From: Bacillota bacterium
GTDB lineage: Bacteria > Bacillota > Clostridia > Acetivibrionales > DUMC01
Direction of reading: 5' to 3'
Length of the DNA stretch: 58,648 bases
NCBI GenBank assembly: GCA_013314855.1
Contig: JABUEW010000008.1
Coordinates: 1 to 58,648, forward strand
Positions within the stretch are counted from its first letter, which is position 1, and the number at the start of each line of letters is the position of its first letter. A program made the position numbers and the translations under genes. The notes under the pieces were generated by a model. That model did not search any database. It worked only from the letters and a program-made list of their open reading frames with translations, and was not told the origin of the DNA. Below, one piece after another: positions 22,394-31,860 of the stretch.

Positions 22394-22966
22394 ATGGAGA
22401 AAATAATATTAGCTTCAGCATCGCCTCGCAGAAGACAACTATTAGAGCAGTGGGGTATACCTTTTACAGTTATACCCTGTGATCTTAATGAAGAAAATAT
22501 CAAATTGTCTGGGGATCCTGGAGAGAAAGTAGAAAAACTGGCATTGGTAAAAGCTGAAAATGTAGCAAAAAAAATTGGAAAAGGTTTGGTAATAGGAGCA
22601 GATACCATTGTTGTCCTGGATAATGCAATTTTTGGAAAACCTAAAAATGATCTGGATGCTTATAATATGTTGAAGAAGTTAAGCGGAAAATGTCATGAAG
22701 TGCTAACGGGTGTTGCCGTAGTAAATTCAGAAAACGGTGTTTATAAAACTGCTCATGAAAAGACAAAAATTTATTTTACTCATATTAGTGATATGGAAAT
22801 ATGGACATATATAAATACAGGAGAACCAAAAGATAAAGCCGGTGCATATGCCATACAGGGAAAGGGAGCATTATTTATTGAGAGAATTGAAGGATGCTAT
22901 ACCAATGTTGTAGGACTACCCCTTGTACTTGTTAAAAGGATGTTGAAAGAATTTGGCATAGAGTAA
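22394..22966 (+). CDS. maf: Maf-family nucleoside triphosphate pyrophosphatase
   Basis: Maf proteins hydrolyse non-canonical or specific NTPs (dTTP, UTP, modified nucleotides) to monophosphates, and overexpression affects septum formation. The opening LASASPRRRQLLEQWGIPF, the central GADTIVVLDNAIFGKP and the later YAIQGKGALFIERIEGCY are signature segments. The 190-residue length is typical. It stands upstream of radC and mreBCD, the conserved firmicute order. Confidence 0.94.
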   Translation: MEKIILASASPRRRQLLEQWGIPFTVIPCDLNEENIKLSGDPGEKVEKLALVKAENVAKKIGKGLVIGADTIVVLDNAIFGKPKNDLDAYNMLKKLSGKCHEVLTGVAVVNSENGVYKTAHEKTKIYFTHISDMEIWTYINTGEPKDKAGAYAIQGKGALFIERIEGCYTNVVGLPLVLVKRMLKEFGIE

Positions 22967-23293
22967 ATGAACTTTGGAAAGTAAAATAATTCTTGAAAAG
23001 CTAATATTGAAGATCTTCCCCGAAAAATAATGGAAATATATATCATATAATCCATATAAAATATTTTTTACAAAAAGAAGGAAATTTGAGTTATGATGTC
23101 GAATAATAAAAAAGAAAGACCGGGGAAGGATAATTAATAACAACTTGAAAAAAAGGTAAAGATAAGTTTATAATATTAATGTATATGACGTTATATAAAT
23201 AGGGTAATCCCCGGCAGGTGGAAATTTATGTCAACTTAACTTACTTAATGTGATAAAAATATAATAAAGCCTTACGGGGAGGTAAAACACAAA
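22967..23293 (+). other. Intergenic region with the radC-mre promoter and a mini-ORF
   Basis: This 327-bp stretch has no sizeable gene. TTGAAA (23144-23149) and TATAAT (23168-23173) with an 18-bp spacer form a likely promoter for radC-mreBCD. A 14-codon ORF (23093-23137, basic peptide) follows an AAGAAGGA ribosome-site-like run. CTTCCCCG (23015-23022) and CGGGGAAG (23120-23127) are inverted copies about 100 nt apart. GGGGAGG at 23277-23283 is the radC ribosome site. Confidence 0.45.
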
Positions 23294-23992
23294 ATGACAA
23301 AAAAACTAAAGGTAAAGGATTTACCATTGGATGAAAGGCCATATGAGAAGCTAGAGAAATATGGTCCGGAAATGCTTTCTAATGCAGAACTTTTGGCAAT
23401 AATTATTAAATGCGGAAGCAGGAATGAAACTTCAGTTTCTTTAGCCCAGAGGATACTTATGCAGGATGATGAGGGAAAAGGTCTAGCTTACTTGCATGAC
23501 ATTTCTCTGGAACAATTGAGAACCTTAAAAGGTATTGGGAAGGTGAAAGCGATTCAAATTAAAGCTCTCATGGAGTTTTCGAAAAGAATTGCATCAACCT
23601 TCAGTAGTAACGGCAGGGTTACAATAAGGTGTTCAAGTGATGTAAGCAGGTTATTGATGGAAGAAATGAGACATTTAAAGAAGGAGGTTTTTAAAACCAT
23701 TCTTTTAAACACGAAAAATCAGTTAATAAAACAAATAAATGTCTCGGTAGGCAGTTTGAATGCTTCTATTGTGCATCCGAGAGAAGTTTTTTCCGAAGCT
23801 GTAAAGGCAGCTGCTTCAGCAGTTTTGTTTGTGCATAATCATCCTAGCGGAGATCCTGAACCCAGTATGGAGGATATAGAAACTACAAGAAAATTGGTAA
23901 GTGCAGGAGACATATTAGGGATAAAAGTACTGGACCATATAATTATTGGTGATGGTATTTATACTAGTTTAAAAGAGAAAGGATTAGTTTAG
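23294..23992 (+). CDS. radC: RadC family JAB/MPN-domain protein
   Basis: RadC-like proteins combine an N-terminal helix-hairpin-helix part (here [21 protein letters not shown], residues about 75-95) with a C-terminal JAB/MPN metal-binding domain. The motif [11 protein letters not shown] near residue 180 supplies the zinc ligands, with an upstream Glu in the [10 protein letters not shown] segment. Despite the historic DNA-repair name, the biochemical role is unresolved. The length of 232 residues is normal. It ends 1 bp before mreB, matching the conserved radC-mreB arrangement. Confidence 0.93.
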   Translation: MTKKLKVKDLPLDERPYEKLEKYGPEMLSNAELLAIIIKCGSRNETSVSLAQRILMQDDEGKGLAYLHDISLEQLRTLKGIGKVKAIQIKALMEFSKRIASTFSSNGRVTIRCSSDVSRLLMEEMRHLKKEVFKTILLNTKNQLIKQINVSVGSLNASIVHPREVFSEAVKAAASAVLFVHNHPSGDPEPSMEDIETTRKLVSAGDILGIKVLDHIIIGDGIYTSLKEKGLV

Positions 23993-23993
23993 T

Positions 23994-25016
23994 ATGAGTA
24001 TATTTAGTAAGGATATAGGTATTGATTTGGGTACTGCTAATACTCTTGTGCATGTAAAAGGTAAAGGTATAGTGATAAGAGAACCGTCTGTAGTAGCTAT
24101 AAATAAAAAGACAAATACAATAATTACTGTTGGTGATGCAGCCAAAAGCATGATAGGCCGCACACCTGGAGATATAGTAGCTATAAGGCCACTGAAAGAT
24201 GGTGTTATAGCAGATTTTGATATAACTCAGAGTATGCTGAAATATTTTATCAAAAAAGCAGTTAAAACTACACTTATCTCAAAGCCCAGGGTATTAATTT
24301 GTGTCCCGTCCGGTGTTACCGAAGTTGAGAAAAGGGCAGTTGAAGAGGCTACTTACCAAGCTGGAGGTAGGGAAGTGTTACTGATGGAGGAACCAATGGC
24401 AGCTGCTATTGGTGCAAATTTACCTGTAGAAGAGCCATCCGGGAGTATGGTTGTGGATATTGGAGGAGGTACAAGTGAAGTTGCCGTAATATCTTTAGGG
24501 GGAATAGTTACGAGCAGGTCTTTAAGAATTGCGGGTGATGAGTTTGACCAGAGTATTGTTAATTATATAAAAAGACAATATAATTTAATGATTGGGGAGC
24601 GCACGGCAGAAGAGATTAAAGTAACCATTGGTGCTGCCTATCCAAAACTATCGGAACAGGTTATGAATATACGTGGAAGAGATATGGTTTCGGGACTTCC
24701 AAAAAATATAAATATTACATCTTCTGAAATAACTGAAGCGTTAAGAGATCCGATTAATGCTATTATCGATGCAATAAAGTATACAATGGAGAGGACGCCG
24801 CCTGAATTAGCATCCGATATTATGGATAGAGGTATAATGCTTACGGGCGGAGGGGCACTTTTAAGCGGCTTGGATAAGGTCATTTCCAAAGAAACGGGGA
24901 TGCCGGTCCATATTGCAGAAAATCCGCTGGATTGTGTTGCATTAGGTGCTGGGAAAGTATTGGAAGGAATAGAGACAATGAGAAAGGTATTAATTTCTTC
25001 AAGAAGATTTAGATAG
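23994..25016 (+). CDS. mreB: Rod shape-determining protein MreB
   Basis: MreB is a bacterial actin that positions lateral wall synthesis. It begins with the phosphate-1 motif [13 protein letters not shown]. Phosphate 2 ([18 protein letters not shown]) and the adenosine motif ([16 protein letters not shown]) follow. The length of 340 residues is standard. The gene starts 1 bp after the radC stop codon, and mreC follows 16 bp downstream, forming mreBCD. It acts on the inner face of the membrane together with MreC, MreD and PBP2 (mrdA is at 39.8 kb here). Confidence 0.97.
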   Translation: MSIFSKDIGIDLGTANTLVHVKGKGIVIREPSVVAINKKTNTIITVGDAAKSMIGRTPGDIVAIRPLKDGVIADFDITQSMLKYFIKKAVKTTLISKPRVLICVPSGVTEVEKRAVEEATYQAGGREVLLMEEPMAAAIGANLPVEEPSGSMVVDIGGGTSEVAVISLGGIVTSRSLRIAGDEFDQSIVNYIKRQYNLMIGERTAEEIKVTIGAAYPKLSEQVMNIRGRDMVSGLPKNINITSSEITEALRDPINAIIDAIKYTMERTPPELASDIMDRGIMLTGGGALLSGLDKVISKETGMPVHIAENPLDCVALGAGKVLEGIETMRKVLISSRRFR

Positions 25017-25032
25017 AAGGGAGACTTAACCA

Positions 25033-25881
25033 TTGGGGCGCCTGGCACGGTTATTTAAAAACAGGTTATTGTGGCTTGTGTTAGTTACAATTATATTGAT
25101 AGTGGTAATGGGGGTGTCTTTTTCAAATAAAGATATTTTTAAGGTTGCAAGAAATATTATAACTATTCCGTTATCACCACTACAGAAATTTTTTTTCTTA
25201 ACGGGACAAAAGGTAGAGTATTTTTTTTCCACTTTTAAAGAAATAAAAACTCTAAAAGAAGAAAATGAAAGGTTGAAGATAAGAGTAAATGAACTGGAAA
25301 AAGAAAATAGAGAACTTATTGGGTATAGAGATAAAATAGAAGAGTTGAGAGAAGCATTGAAACTGAAATCTCAATTTGAAGACTATGAGATAATAGGTGC
25401 TAATGTAATAGCAATAGATGCCGGTAATTGGTTTAATGTGTTTAAGATAGATGTTGGAACAAAAGACGGTATTGATGTTGATTACCCTGTAATTACAAGT
25501 ACAAAAGGATTGGTTGGCAGAGTTTTGAGCTCTGATTTAACTTCTTCTAAAGTTATATCCATTATTGACGAAGATAGTGTTGTAAGTTGTTGGCTTTCAA
25601 AAAGCGGGGGGGGCCATGTAATAGTTAAGGGTGACTTGACTTTGAAAGAACAAGGACTTTGCTTTATGTATAATATCCCCATTAATGTAGATGTGGCTGT
25701 TAATGATGTAGTTGAAACTTCAGGACTAGGAGGTATATACCCGAAAGGTATCCTTGTGGGAAGGGTAAAAGAAGTAAGGCAAGCTAACAGTGAACTGGAC
25801 AGATATGGGATTATAGAGCCGGAGGTGGACTTAAAAAGGCTTCAGGAAGTGTTTGTTTTGAAAAAGAAAGAAAAAAAGTAG
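25033..25881 (+). CDS. mreC: Rod shape-determining protein MreC
   Basis: MreC is a bitopic membrane protein that links MreB to the wall synthases. A short cytoplasmic N-terminus is followed by a transmembrane helix (LLWLVLVTIILIVVMGVSF), a coiled coil (residues about 70-110, KTLKEENERLKIRVNELEKE) and the beta-barrel periplasmic domain. The start is a TTG at 25033 preceded by GGGAG. The length of 282 residues is typical. It is the middle gene of mreBCD. Confidence 0.93.
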   Translation: MGRLARLFKNRLLWLVLVTIILIVVMGVSFSNKDIFKVARNIITIPLSPLQKFFFLTGQKVEYFFSTFKEIKTLKEENERLKIRVNELEKENRELIGYRDKIEELREALKLKSQFEDYEIIGANVIAIDAGNWFNVFKIDVGTKDGIDVDYPVITSTKGLVGRVLSSDLTSSKVISIIDEDSVVSCWLSKSGGGHVIVKGDLTLKEQGLCFMYNIPINVDVAVNDVVETSGLGGIYPKGILVGRVKEVRQANSELDRYGIIEPEVDLKRLQEVFVLKKKEKK

Positions 25882-25909
25882 TGGAAAAATCGGATAAGAG
25901 GAAAAATCC

Positions 25910-26428
25910 ATGAGAATGAAGGTCCTTATTTATGTAGTGAGTATTTTTGTTATCATACTTGTGCAGACAACTGTTTTGGATTATATTGAAATTAATAACA
26001 TTAAACCGAACCTGATCCTGGTATATAGTGTATGTATATCAATACTGGAAGGAAGTATGGGAGGAGCAGTTATAGGCCTTTTTGCGGGATTGGTACAGGA
26101 TATTGTGTCAGGTAAGACATTAGGATTTTATTCGCTATTGGGCATGTATCTGGGAGCAATTGCCGGTTTAGCGAGTAAAAAGCTATATAAAGACAATATC
26201 CTTGTTGTGGTGTTGTTTACTTTTTTTTTAACGATGGTTTATGAAAGTGGAGTGTATTTGCTTAGTAGATTTGGAAATTTAAGAAGCCCCGGTTTGCTTT
26301 ATATATTTAAGACAGTGGTCTTCCCCGAAGCTTTATATAATAGTGCTTTTTCAATATTAATACATTTTATGGTGATAAAAGTTAATAGTAAACTTAATTT
26401 TAGAAGTAAAGTAATAAGACGGTATTAA
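25910..26428 (+). CDS. mreD: Rod shape-determining protein MreD
   Basis: MreD is a small integral membrane protein of the elongasome. The 172-residue sequence has about five hydrophobic segments and the family pattern NNIKPNLILVYSV near residue 30, followed by GLFAGLVQDIVSGKTLGFYS, the most conserved MreD segment. The ATG at 25910 follows AAGAGGAAAA. It closes mreBCD; minC follows 45 bp downstream. Confidence 0.9.
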   Translation: MRMKVLIYVVSIFVIILVQTTVLDYIEINNIKPNLILVYSVCISILEGSMGGAVIGLFAGLVQDIVSGKTLGFYSLLGMYLGAIAGLASKKLYKDNILVVVLFTFFLTMVYESGVYLLSRFGNLRSPGLLYIFKTVVFPEALYNSAFSILIHFMVIKVNSKLNFRSKVIRRY

Positions 26429-26473
26429 TATGCTGTGCAAAGGTTAGTTTAATATTGGTGGGGGTATGAGTTT

Positions 26474-27166
26474 ATGGACGAAAATAGCAGTATAATTTTC
26501 AAAGCAACAAACAATGGCTTAATCCTTATAATGAAGGAAGAAGATGATTTTGAAAAAATATATGAACAAATAGGCAAAAAGCTTACTGCTGCCGGTAAAT
26601 TTTTTAAAGGGGCTTCTCTTGTAGTAAAGTATCGCGGTAAAAAATTACTGCAGGATGAAGCAGAAAAACTTTGCCGTTTGATGTCTGATAAAACTGAAGC
26701 AGAAATAACAGCTTTTGAAGAAGATACCGACTATGATCCCAAAATATCGGAAGATGGTGTTGAAGTTGAAGAAAACAGAGGAGCAATACCTTATGTAAAG
26801 AGTTATTATTTTGAAGGTATAGAAGAAGGAATAACAAAGTTTTACAGGGGAACAGTACGCTCAGGTCAATTAGTAAGCTTTAACGGCAACCTGGTTATTC
26901 TGGGTGATGTTAACCCAGGTGCAGAGGTACAGGCAACAGGTAATATTATTGTGATGGGTTCCCTGAGGGGGATTGTCCATGCTGGCATGGACGGTAATAA
27001 AGAAGCGATTATTGCAGCTCTTAATTTGCAGCCTGTGCAGTTAAGGATTGCAAACATTATTACTCGGCCTCCCGATGAAATAAAGGGTAAGGGCCCTATA
27101 GCACCTGAAATAGCATATATTAAAGATGAACTGGTGTATATTGAAAGTTTTTTACCCCAAAGATAG
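26474..27166 (+). CDS. minC: Septum site-determining protein MinC
   Basis: MinC inhibits FtsZ ring assembly away from midcell and is recruited to the membrane by MinD. The N-terminal domain (residues about 1-100) is followed by a short linker and the beta-helical C-terminal domain, where FYRGTVRSGQLVSFNGNLVI and the GDVNPGAEV turn are characteristic. The length of 230 residues is normal. The ATG at 26474 follows a GGGGG run. minD has its own promoter 25 bp after minC. Confidence 0.93.
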   Translation: MDENSSIIFKATNNGLILIMKEEDDFEKIYEQIGKKLTAAGKFFKGASLVVKYRGKKLLQDEAEKLCRLMSDKTEAEITAFEEDTDYDPKISEDGVEVEENRGAIPYVKSYYFEGIEEGITKFYRGTVRSGQLVSFNGNLVILGDVNPGAEVQATGNIIVMGSLRGIVHAGMDGNKEAIIAALNLQPVQLRIANIITRPPDEIKGKGPIAPEIAYIKDELVYIESFLPQR

Positions 27167-27190
27167 GACAGAAAAAATAAGCCATAATAA

Positions 27191-27219
27191 TTGACAAATT
27201 GAGAAAACAGAGATATATT
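27191..27219 (+). promoter_or_regulatory. Promoter for minDE
   Basis: TTGACA at 27191-27196 and TATATT at 27214-27219 are separated by 17 bp, immediately upstream of minD. It would allow minDE expression independent of mre-minC. Confidence 0.65.
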
Positions 27220-27257
27220 TTTCTAAGATGTATACGTATATAGGGGGTTTATATTTA

Positions 27258-28058
27258 ATGGGAGAAGTCATAGTAATTACTTCCGGAAAAGGTGGAGTAG
27301 GTAAAACAACAACTACTGCTAACGTGGGAACCGCTCTTGCTCTAAGAAATAAAAAGGTTGTTCTTGTAGATGCCGATATAGGTTTAAGAAATTTGGATCT
27401 TGTAATGGGACTAGAAAACAGGATTGTGTTTGACCTTGTGGATGTAGTGGAAGGAAGGTGCAAATTAAGGAATGCCCTTGTAAAGGACAAGCGTTTTGAG
27501 GGGCTTTTCCTTTTACCTGCTGCTCAGACCAGGGACAAGTCTGCAGTAAAGCCTGAACAAATGATTAAGCTTTGCGACGAATTAAGAAAGGAGTTCGATT
27601 ACACTATAATTGATTGTCCGGCAGGAATTGAACAGGGTTTTAACAATGCTGTTGTTGGAGCTGATAAGGCAATTGTAGTTACCACTCCTGAAGTTTCTGC
27701 CGTAAGAGATGCAGATAGGGTTATAGGACTTCTTGAATCCAAAGAATTGCGAGATCCTAAGCTCTTGATAAACAGGATAAAAATTGATATGGTAAGACGT
27801 GGTGAAATGATGAGTATAGAAGATGTTAAGGATATATTGGCTGTTAGTTTGATCGGCATAGTGCCGGATGATGAAAAAATTGTGGTATCTACCAATAGGG
27901 GAGAACCTATTGTTACAGACCAAAAGTCGCTGGCGGGACAAGCTTACAGAAATATTGCGCAAAGGATAGACGGTGAAGAAGTTCCGTTCCTTAGCCTTGA
28001 AGATGATGAAGGATTTGTATTTAAATTAAAGAAATTGTTGGGCATTAAAACTACCTGA
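27258..28058 (+). CDS. minD: Septum site-determining protein MinD
   Basis: MinD is a membrane-bound ParA-like ATPase. The deviant Walker A motif GKGGVGKTTTT near residue 11, the VDADIGLRNLD segment and Walker B (TIIDCPAGIEQG) are intact. The C-terminal amphipathic membrane-targeting helix (GFVFKLKKLLGIK) is visible. I placed the start at the ATG 27258, after AGGGGGT, which removes ten residues of an upstream in-frame extension; the product is 266 residues. It forms a unit with minE 24 bp downstream. Confidence 0.96.
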   Translation: MGEVIVITSGKGGVGKTTTTANVGTALALRNKKVVLVDADIGLRNLDLVMGLENRIVFDLVDVVEGRCKLRNALVKDKRFEGLFLLPAAQTRDKSAVKPEQMIKLCDELRKEFDYTIIDCPAGIEQGFNNAVVGADKAIVVTTPEVSAVRDADRVIGLLESKELRDPKLLINRIKIDMVRRGEMMSIEDVKDILAVSLIGIVPDDEKIVVSTNRGEPIVTDQKSLAGQAYRNIAQRIDGEEVPFLSLEDDEGFVFKLKKLLGIKTT

Positions 28059-28082
28059 AAATACCTGAAAAGGAGAAGAAAT

Positions 28083-28370
28083 ATGATTTTAGATTTTTTT
28101 AACTTTTTTACAAAACCAAAAGCATCAAAAGATGTAGCAAAGGAAAGACTGAAACTCGTATTGATTCATGACAGGGCCAATGTATCCCCTCAGTTTTTGG
28201 AAATGATAAAGAGTGAAATTATAAAAGTTATAACCAATTACATCGATATTGATGAGGAAGCCCTCGATATACAACTGACACGCACCAAAAGTGAGGATGG
28301 AGAGAGTATTGTGCCGGCATTGGTGGCCAATATTCCTATAAAAAGTGTAAAAACAAAAAAAATAACATAA
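28083..28370 (+). CDS. minE: Cell division topological specificity factor MinE
   Basis: MinE stimulates MinD ATPase activity and drives Min oscillation. The 95-residue sequence has the typical N-terminal membrane and MinD-binding segment ([20 protein letters not shown]) and the C-terminal dimerisation domain (ISP-like [20 protein letters not shown], then a short beta strand with the LTR residues). ATG at 28083 follows AAGGAGAAG. Presence of MinE indicates an oscillating Min system, as in many Clostridia, rather than the DivIVA/MinJ system alone. Confidence 0.93.
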   Translation: MILDFFNFFTKPKASKDVAKERLKLVLIHDRANVSPQFLEMIKSEIIKVITNYIDIDEEALDIQLTRTKSEDGESIVPALVANIPIKSVKTKKIT

Positions 28371-28384
28371 TTTGGCTGATAGTT

Positions 28385-28789
28385 ATGAATATAGCACTGA
28401 TAGCACATGATAAGAAAAAAGAACTAATGGTAGATTTTTGCATAGCATACAAGTCCATACTTCAGAACCATACCTTATATGCAACGGGTACAACGGGAAC
28501 AATTATTGCTGAATCAACGGGATTAAACGTATACAAGTTTTTCCCTGGCCCCCTTGGGGGAGCTCAACAAATAGGAGCCAGGATAGCCTGCAACGAAATG
28601 GACCTGGTTATATTTTTTAGGGACCCTTTGACTGCACAGGAATATGAACCTGATGTAAATTCTATTCTTCGACTTTGTGACATCCATAATATACCTGTAG
28701 CAACAAATATTGCTACTGCAGAAATGTTAATCAAAGGTGTCGAAAGAGGGGACCTTGCATGGAGAGAATTGGTAATTAAGCAGATATAA
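28385..28789 (+). CDS. mgsA: Methylglyoxal synthase homologue with altered active-site residues
   Basis: The fold signature of methylglyoxal synthase is clear: [33 protein letters not shown] and FFRDPLTAQ. The enzyme converts dihydroxyacetone phosphate to methylglyoxal. However, the segment normally read as GPLGGDQQ is GPLGGAQQ here, replacing the catalytic base (Asp71 in E. coli numbering) with Ala. The normally PHxPDV segment reads EYEPDV, replacing the active-site His98 with Tyr. The length of 134 residues is normal. It sits 14 bp after minE. Loss or change of activity is an inference from these two substitutions. Confidence 0.85.
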   Translation: MNIALIAHDKKKELMVDFCIAYKSILQNHTLYATGTTGTIIAESTGLNVYKFFPGPLGGAQQIGARIACNEMDLVIFFRDPLTAQEYEPDVNSILRLCDIHNIPVATNIATAEMLIKGVERGDLAWRELVIKQI

Positions 28790-29055
28790 GCTATTATAGC
28801 ACATCAATGTAATTATTTTGCTCATACAGTTGATTTGCTTATCCCTCGTCGGATTAACAGGCTCTACGAGACCTTCCGCAATGTTTCTGTCATTATATGG
28901 GTCATATATAAAAAATGCGCCCTCATTATTGTTGGTTTAAGCCATGCTGTACTACAAATTACTCGGTTCAGTGACGTTAACAGTAATAAATTCTGGACTT
29001 GGACAATATAATTTAGATGAATAAAAAATGCTACTTAAGAAAGGATGTGGGTAGT

Positions 29056-29853
29056 ATGGACGATGTTATTGTAAGGGCAAAGTACTCCCGTAATACTCCC
29101 CCTTATAGAAGAAAAAGGTTACAGGCAAAAGAAAGCAACACATTGGGGGAAATTGTAAAAAGACAAATTCTTATTTCCATACTAATATTTATTATTATTT
29201 TGAGTATTAAGAACATTAATACCTCCATAACAAATTTTATTATTGATAAGGTTAAATGGACTTTGTTGTGGAATATAGACATTAACGATATTTACAGGCA
29301 AATTAATAATATAATTGAGGGTGAAGAAAACACAGGATACGAAAATAATAGCCCAATGGAAAACGATAATCAAACTAAAAATGAAAAACAAATACAAGAT
29401 GAAAATTCCTCTGAAAATAGTGAAAGTATTGAACTTGAGTTCATATTGCCTATAGAAGGAGTGGTTTCATCATATTTTGGTGAAAGAATTGACCCCGTTA
29501 CTAATAAAATTAAGTTTCACAGCGGTATAGATATTGAAGGGGATGAAAGTTCTCAAATTAAAGCAGTTGAAGATGGTGAGGTAATAGAAATATCCGAGCA
29601 CCGTATGTATGGTAAATATGTAAAGATAAGACATTTAGGGGGAATAATAAGTTTATATGCCCATTGCTCAAGAATTCTGATAGAAGAAGGGATGAAAGCC
29701 AGTAAAGGCGATATAATAGCGGAAGTTGGAAATACCGGTGTTTCCACAGGTACTCATCTGCACTTTGAAGTGTGGAAAGATGGGAAACCTGTGGACCCCC
29801 TTGAATTTATAAAAGTGCCGATAAAAACAGATAATAAAAATGAAGTACTTTGA
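29056..29853 (+). CDS. spoIVFA: SpoIVFA-like M23 family membrane protein
   Basis: SpoIVFA holds the SpoIVFB protease inactive until forespore signalling. The protein has a basic N-terminus, a transmembrane segment (residues about 39-60), a charged Asn/Glu-rich linker and a C-terminal LytM/M23 domain. All M23 zinc ligands appear present (HSGID and HLHFE), unlike the degenerate Bacillus subtilis protein, so peptidase activity is possible. Start 29056 was chosen because AAAGGATG lies about 10 bp upstream; an in-frame ATG at 29017 is the alternative. It overlaps spoIVFB by 14 bp and follows mre-min, as in Bacillus. Confidence 0.85.
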   Translation: MDDVIVRAKYSRNTPPYRRKRLQAKESNTLGEIVKRQILISILIFIIILSIKNINTSITNFIIDKVKWTLLWNIDINDIYRQINNIIEGEENTGYENNSPMENDNQTKNEKQIQDENSSENSESIELEFILPIEGVVSSYFGERIDPVTNKIKFHSGIDIEGDESSQIKAVEDGEVIEISEHRMYGKYVKIRHLGGIISLYAHCSRILIEEGMKASKGDIIAEVGNTGVSTGTHLHFEVWKDGKPVDPLEFIKVPIKTDNKNEVL

Positions 29854-30685
29854 AAGTCTCTTATTTGCTCTTATATCAATATCACTACATGAGGCGGCCC
29901 ATATTATTACTGCTGTAATTTTGGGAATTAAAGTAAATGGTATAAGAGTTTTACCGGTTGGTTTAAACGCAATTATTGAAGAAGATTTTAGTCCCCTATG
30001 GAAGAAAGTATTGGTTTATTTAAGCGGGCCGGCAGCAAATGGAATATTGTATGTAGCAGGCATATTAGCTTTGAAATATATGTATGCAGCAAACATATAT
30101 GGATGCAAATACATAACAGTAATGTCGGCTTATAAAATTAATATAATGAATTTTATAAATGTAAATTTGTACCTTACGATATTTAACATTTTACCTGTTG
30201 TACCTCTGGACGGAAGCAGGATACTTATTAATATACTAATATCCGGAAAAGGTATTTACGTTGCTCATAAGTATATAAAGAAGTTATCTGCAGTTTTTGC
30301 TATAGTTTTTATATTTATTGGTTTTATTCAGTTATTTTATTCTTCTTTTTTCAATTATAGTTTAATAACTATAGGTATATATATAATTATTCAAATAATA
30401 TCGAAAGGGGCTGAGGCAGCTTTTATGAATATGAAACAAATAATTTTCCGACGCTCAAGACTGTTAAAAAAAGGTATATACCCAGTGAGGGATTTAGTGG
30501 CTGTAAAAACTATGCCTCTTGGGGATGTTTTGAAAAATATGGATTTCGATAGGTTTCATATTATCTATGTCTTGGACGAAAACTTCAGGATTTTGAAAAT
30601 GTATACGGAACAGGAGATAGTAGATGCAGTTATCAATTATAATTCGGAAATAACCTTTGAGGAATTTATCAGGAAAGTTCAATAG
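29840..30685 (+). CDS. spoIVFB: SpoIVFB-like site-2 (M50) membrane metalloprotease
   Basis: SpoIVFB cleaves pro-sigma-K in the mother cell during sporulation. The zinc motif HEAAH lies near residue 18 in the first membrane segment. The second metal-binding motif, ILPVVPLDGSRIL, lies near residue 125. About five membrane segments precede a C-terminal cytoplasmic CBS-like region (residues about 215-281), as is common in bacterial S2P proteins. The length of 281 residues is typical. Translational coupling to spoIVFA through a 14-bp overlap supports a functional pair. Confidence 0.88.
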   Translation: MKYFESLLFALISISLHEAAHIITAVILGIKVNGIRVLPVGLNAIIEEDFSPLWKKVLVYLSGPAANGILYVAGILALKYMYAANIYGCKYITVMSAYKINIMNFINVNLYLTIFNILPVVPLDGSRILINILISGKGIYVAHKYIKKLSAVFAIVFIFIGFIQLFYSSFFNYSLITIGIYIIIQIISKGAEAAFMNMKQIIFRRSRLLKKGIYPVRDLVAVKTMPLGDVLKNMDFDRFHIIYVLDENFRILKMYTEQEIVDAVINYNSEITFEEFIRKVQ

Positions 30686-30790
30686 ATAAAGCAAAGCATA
30701 TGGCCAAACTTTATATGAATTTTACTGTGTAGATTTTTGTAGAAATGTGATATAATAAATTAAAAATATATAATGCGAAGGATGAAATAA

Positions 30791-31849
30791 ATGGGAAAAA
30801 ACAACAAGAATAGCAAAAAGGTGAAGCTCACAAGAAATAAAATCAGACTTGTAGTAATTACTGCAGTCGTGTTTTTTATAATCGGCTTTGGTTTTTCATA
30901 TTTAGTGAGTAGTTTTAATGCAAGGAAGGATTTACCTGATGGCACGGCCAGTCCCAATGATATTGAAAGGACTCAGGATACTACTCTAAAGGATGGAGAA
31001 AATACTGGTAGAACTAATGATACGGGAAATAAACAATCGGGTGGGAAAAATAGTAAGGAAGATGAACGGGATACATCTAAAGTTGGTGAAAATTCTCATG
31101 CCCAACTACCTACCAATCCTACAACTCCAAATGTTGAAAAACTGAATATTGATGCATTGGAAAAACTTGACAACGAAAAACTTTCCTGGTGGATTAGGCT
31201 CAATAGTGAAAATAAGCCCTCAACCATACCAGATGACATAAGGAATCTCATTAGCAAATATGATGGAGTATTCCAGGGAGATACTTCAGAAAAAGTTGTT
31301 TACTTGACTTTTGATGAAGGGTATGAAAATGGTTATACTCCAAAGATATTGGATACTCTTAAGGAGAATAATGTAAAAACCATATTTTTTGTCACAGGGC
31401 CCTATATAGAAAAGAACCCTGATCTTGTAAAAAGAATGCTGGATGAAGGGCACCAGGTGGGTAGCCATACAGTTAACCATCCAAGTCTGCCTGATCTTAG
31501 CTATGAAGAATTGGAGAATGAGCTTTTAGGTCTGGAGAATAAGTTTTATGAAAAATTCGGAGTGGGGTTTAAATACATGAGACCTCCTTCAGGGGAATAT
31601 AGTGAGAGAGTGCTTGCCGCAGCGCAACAGCTTGGTTACAAAACAGTATTCTGGAGTTTTGCCTATGATGACTGGTATACAGATAAGATAAGAGGGGCAG
31701 ATTATGCTTACAACAAGGTTATGGAAAACCTGCACAATGGTGCGGTGCTGCTCCTCCATGCAGTATCGAAGGATAATGCTGATGCCTTGGACAGGATTAT
31801 AAAGGATATAAAGGCCCAAGGGTATGAGATAAAGCCTTTTGATCTATAA
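30791..31849 (+). CDS. PdaA-like polysaccharide deacetylase
   Basis: This is a carbohydrate esterase family 4 protein. After a transmembrane anchor (residues about 18-38) and a low-complexity Ser/Thr/Asn/Asp linker comes the NodB domain with LTFDEGYENGY near residue 175, GPYIEKNPDLVK, HQVGSHTVNHPS and RPPSGEYSE. The FDEGYE form and spacing match the PdaA group, which makes muramic delta-lactam in spore cortex peptidoglycan. The length is 352 residues. It stands alone on the plus strand. The PdaA assignment within the family is an inference. Confidence 0.88.
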   Translation: MGKNNKNSKKVKLTRNKIRLVVITAVVFFIIGFGFSYLVSSFNARKDLPDGTASPNDIERTQDTTLKDGENTGRTNDTGNKQSGGKNSKEDERDTSKVGENSHAQLPTNPTTPNVEKLNIDALEKLDNEKLSWWIRLNSENKPSTIPDDIRNLISKYDGVFQGDTSEKVVYLTFDEGYENGYTPKILDTLKENNVKTIFFVTGPYIEKNPDLVKRMLDEGHQVGSHTVNHPSLPDLSYEELENELLGLENKFYEKFGVGFKYMRPPSGEYSERVLAAAQQLGYKTVFWSFAYDDWYTDKIRGADYAYNKVMENLHNGAVLLLHAVSKDNADALDRIIKDIKAQGYEIKPFDL

Positions 31850-31860
31850 AATAACTTTTT

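Noticed and set aside
28790-29055. Possible non-coding RNA between mgsA and spoIVFA
   Set aside because: Only weak local pairing around 28855-28885 is seen, and no recognisable riboswitch or tRNA features.
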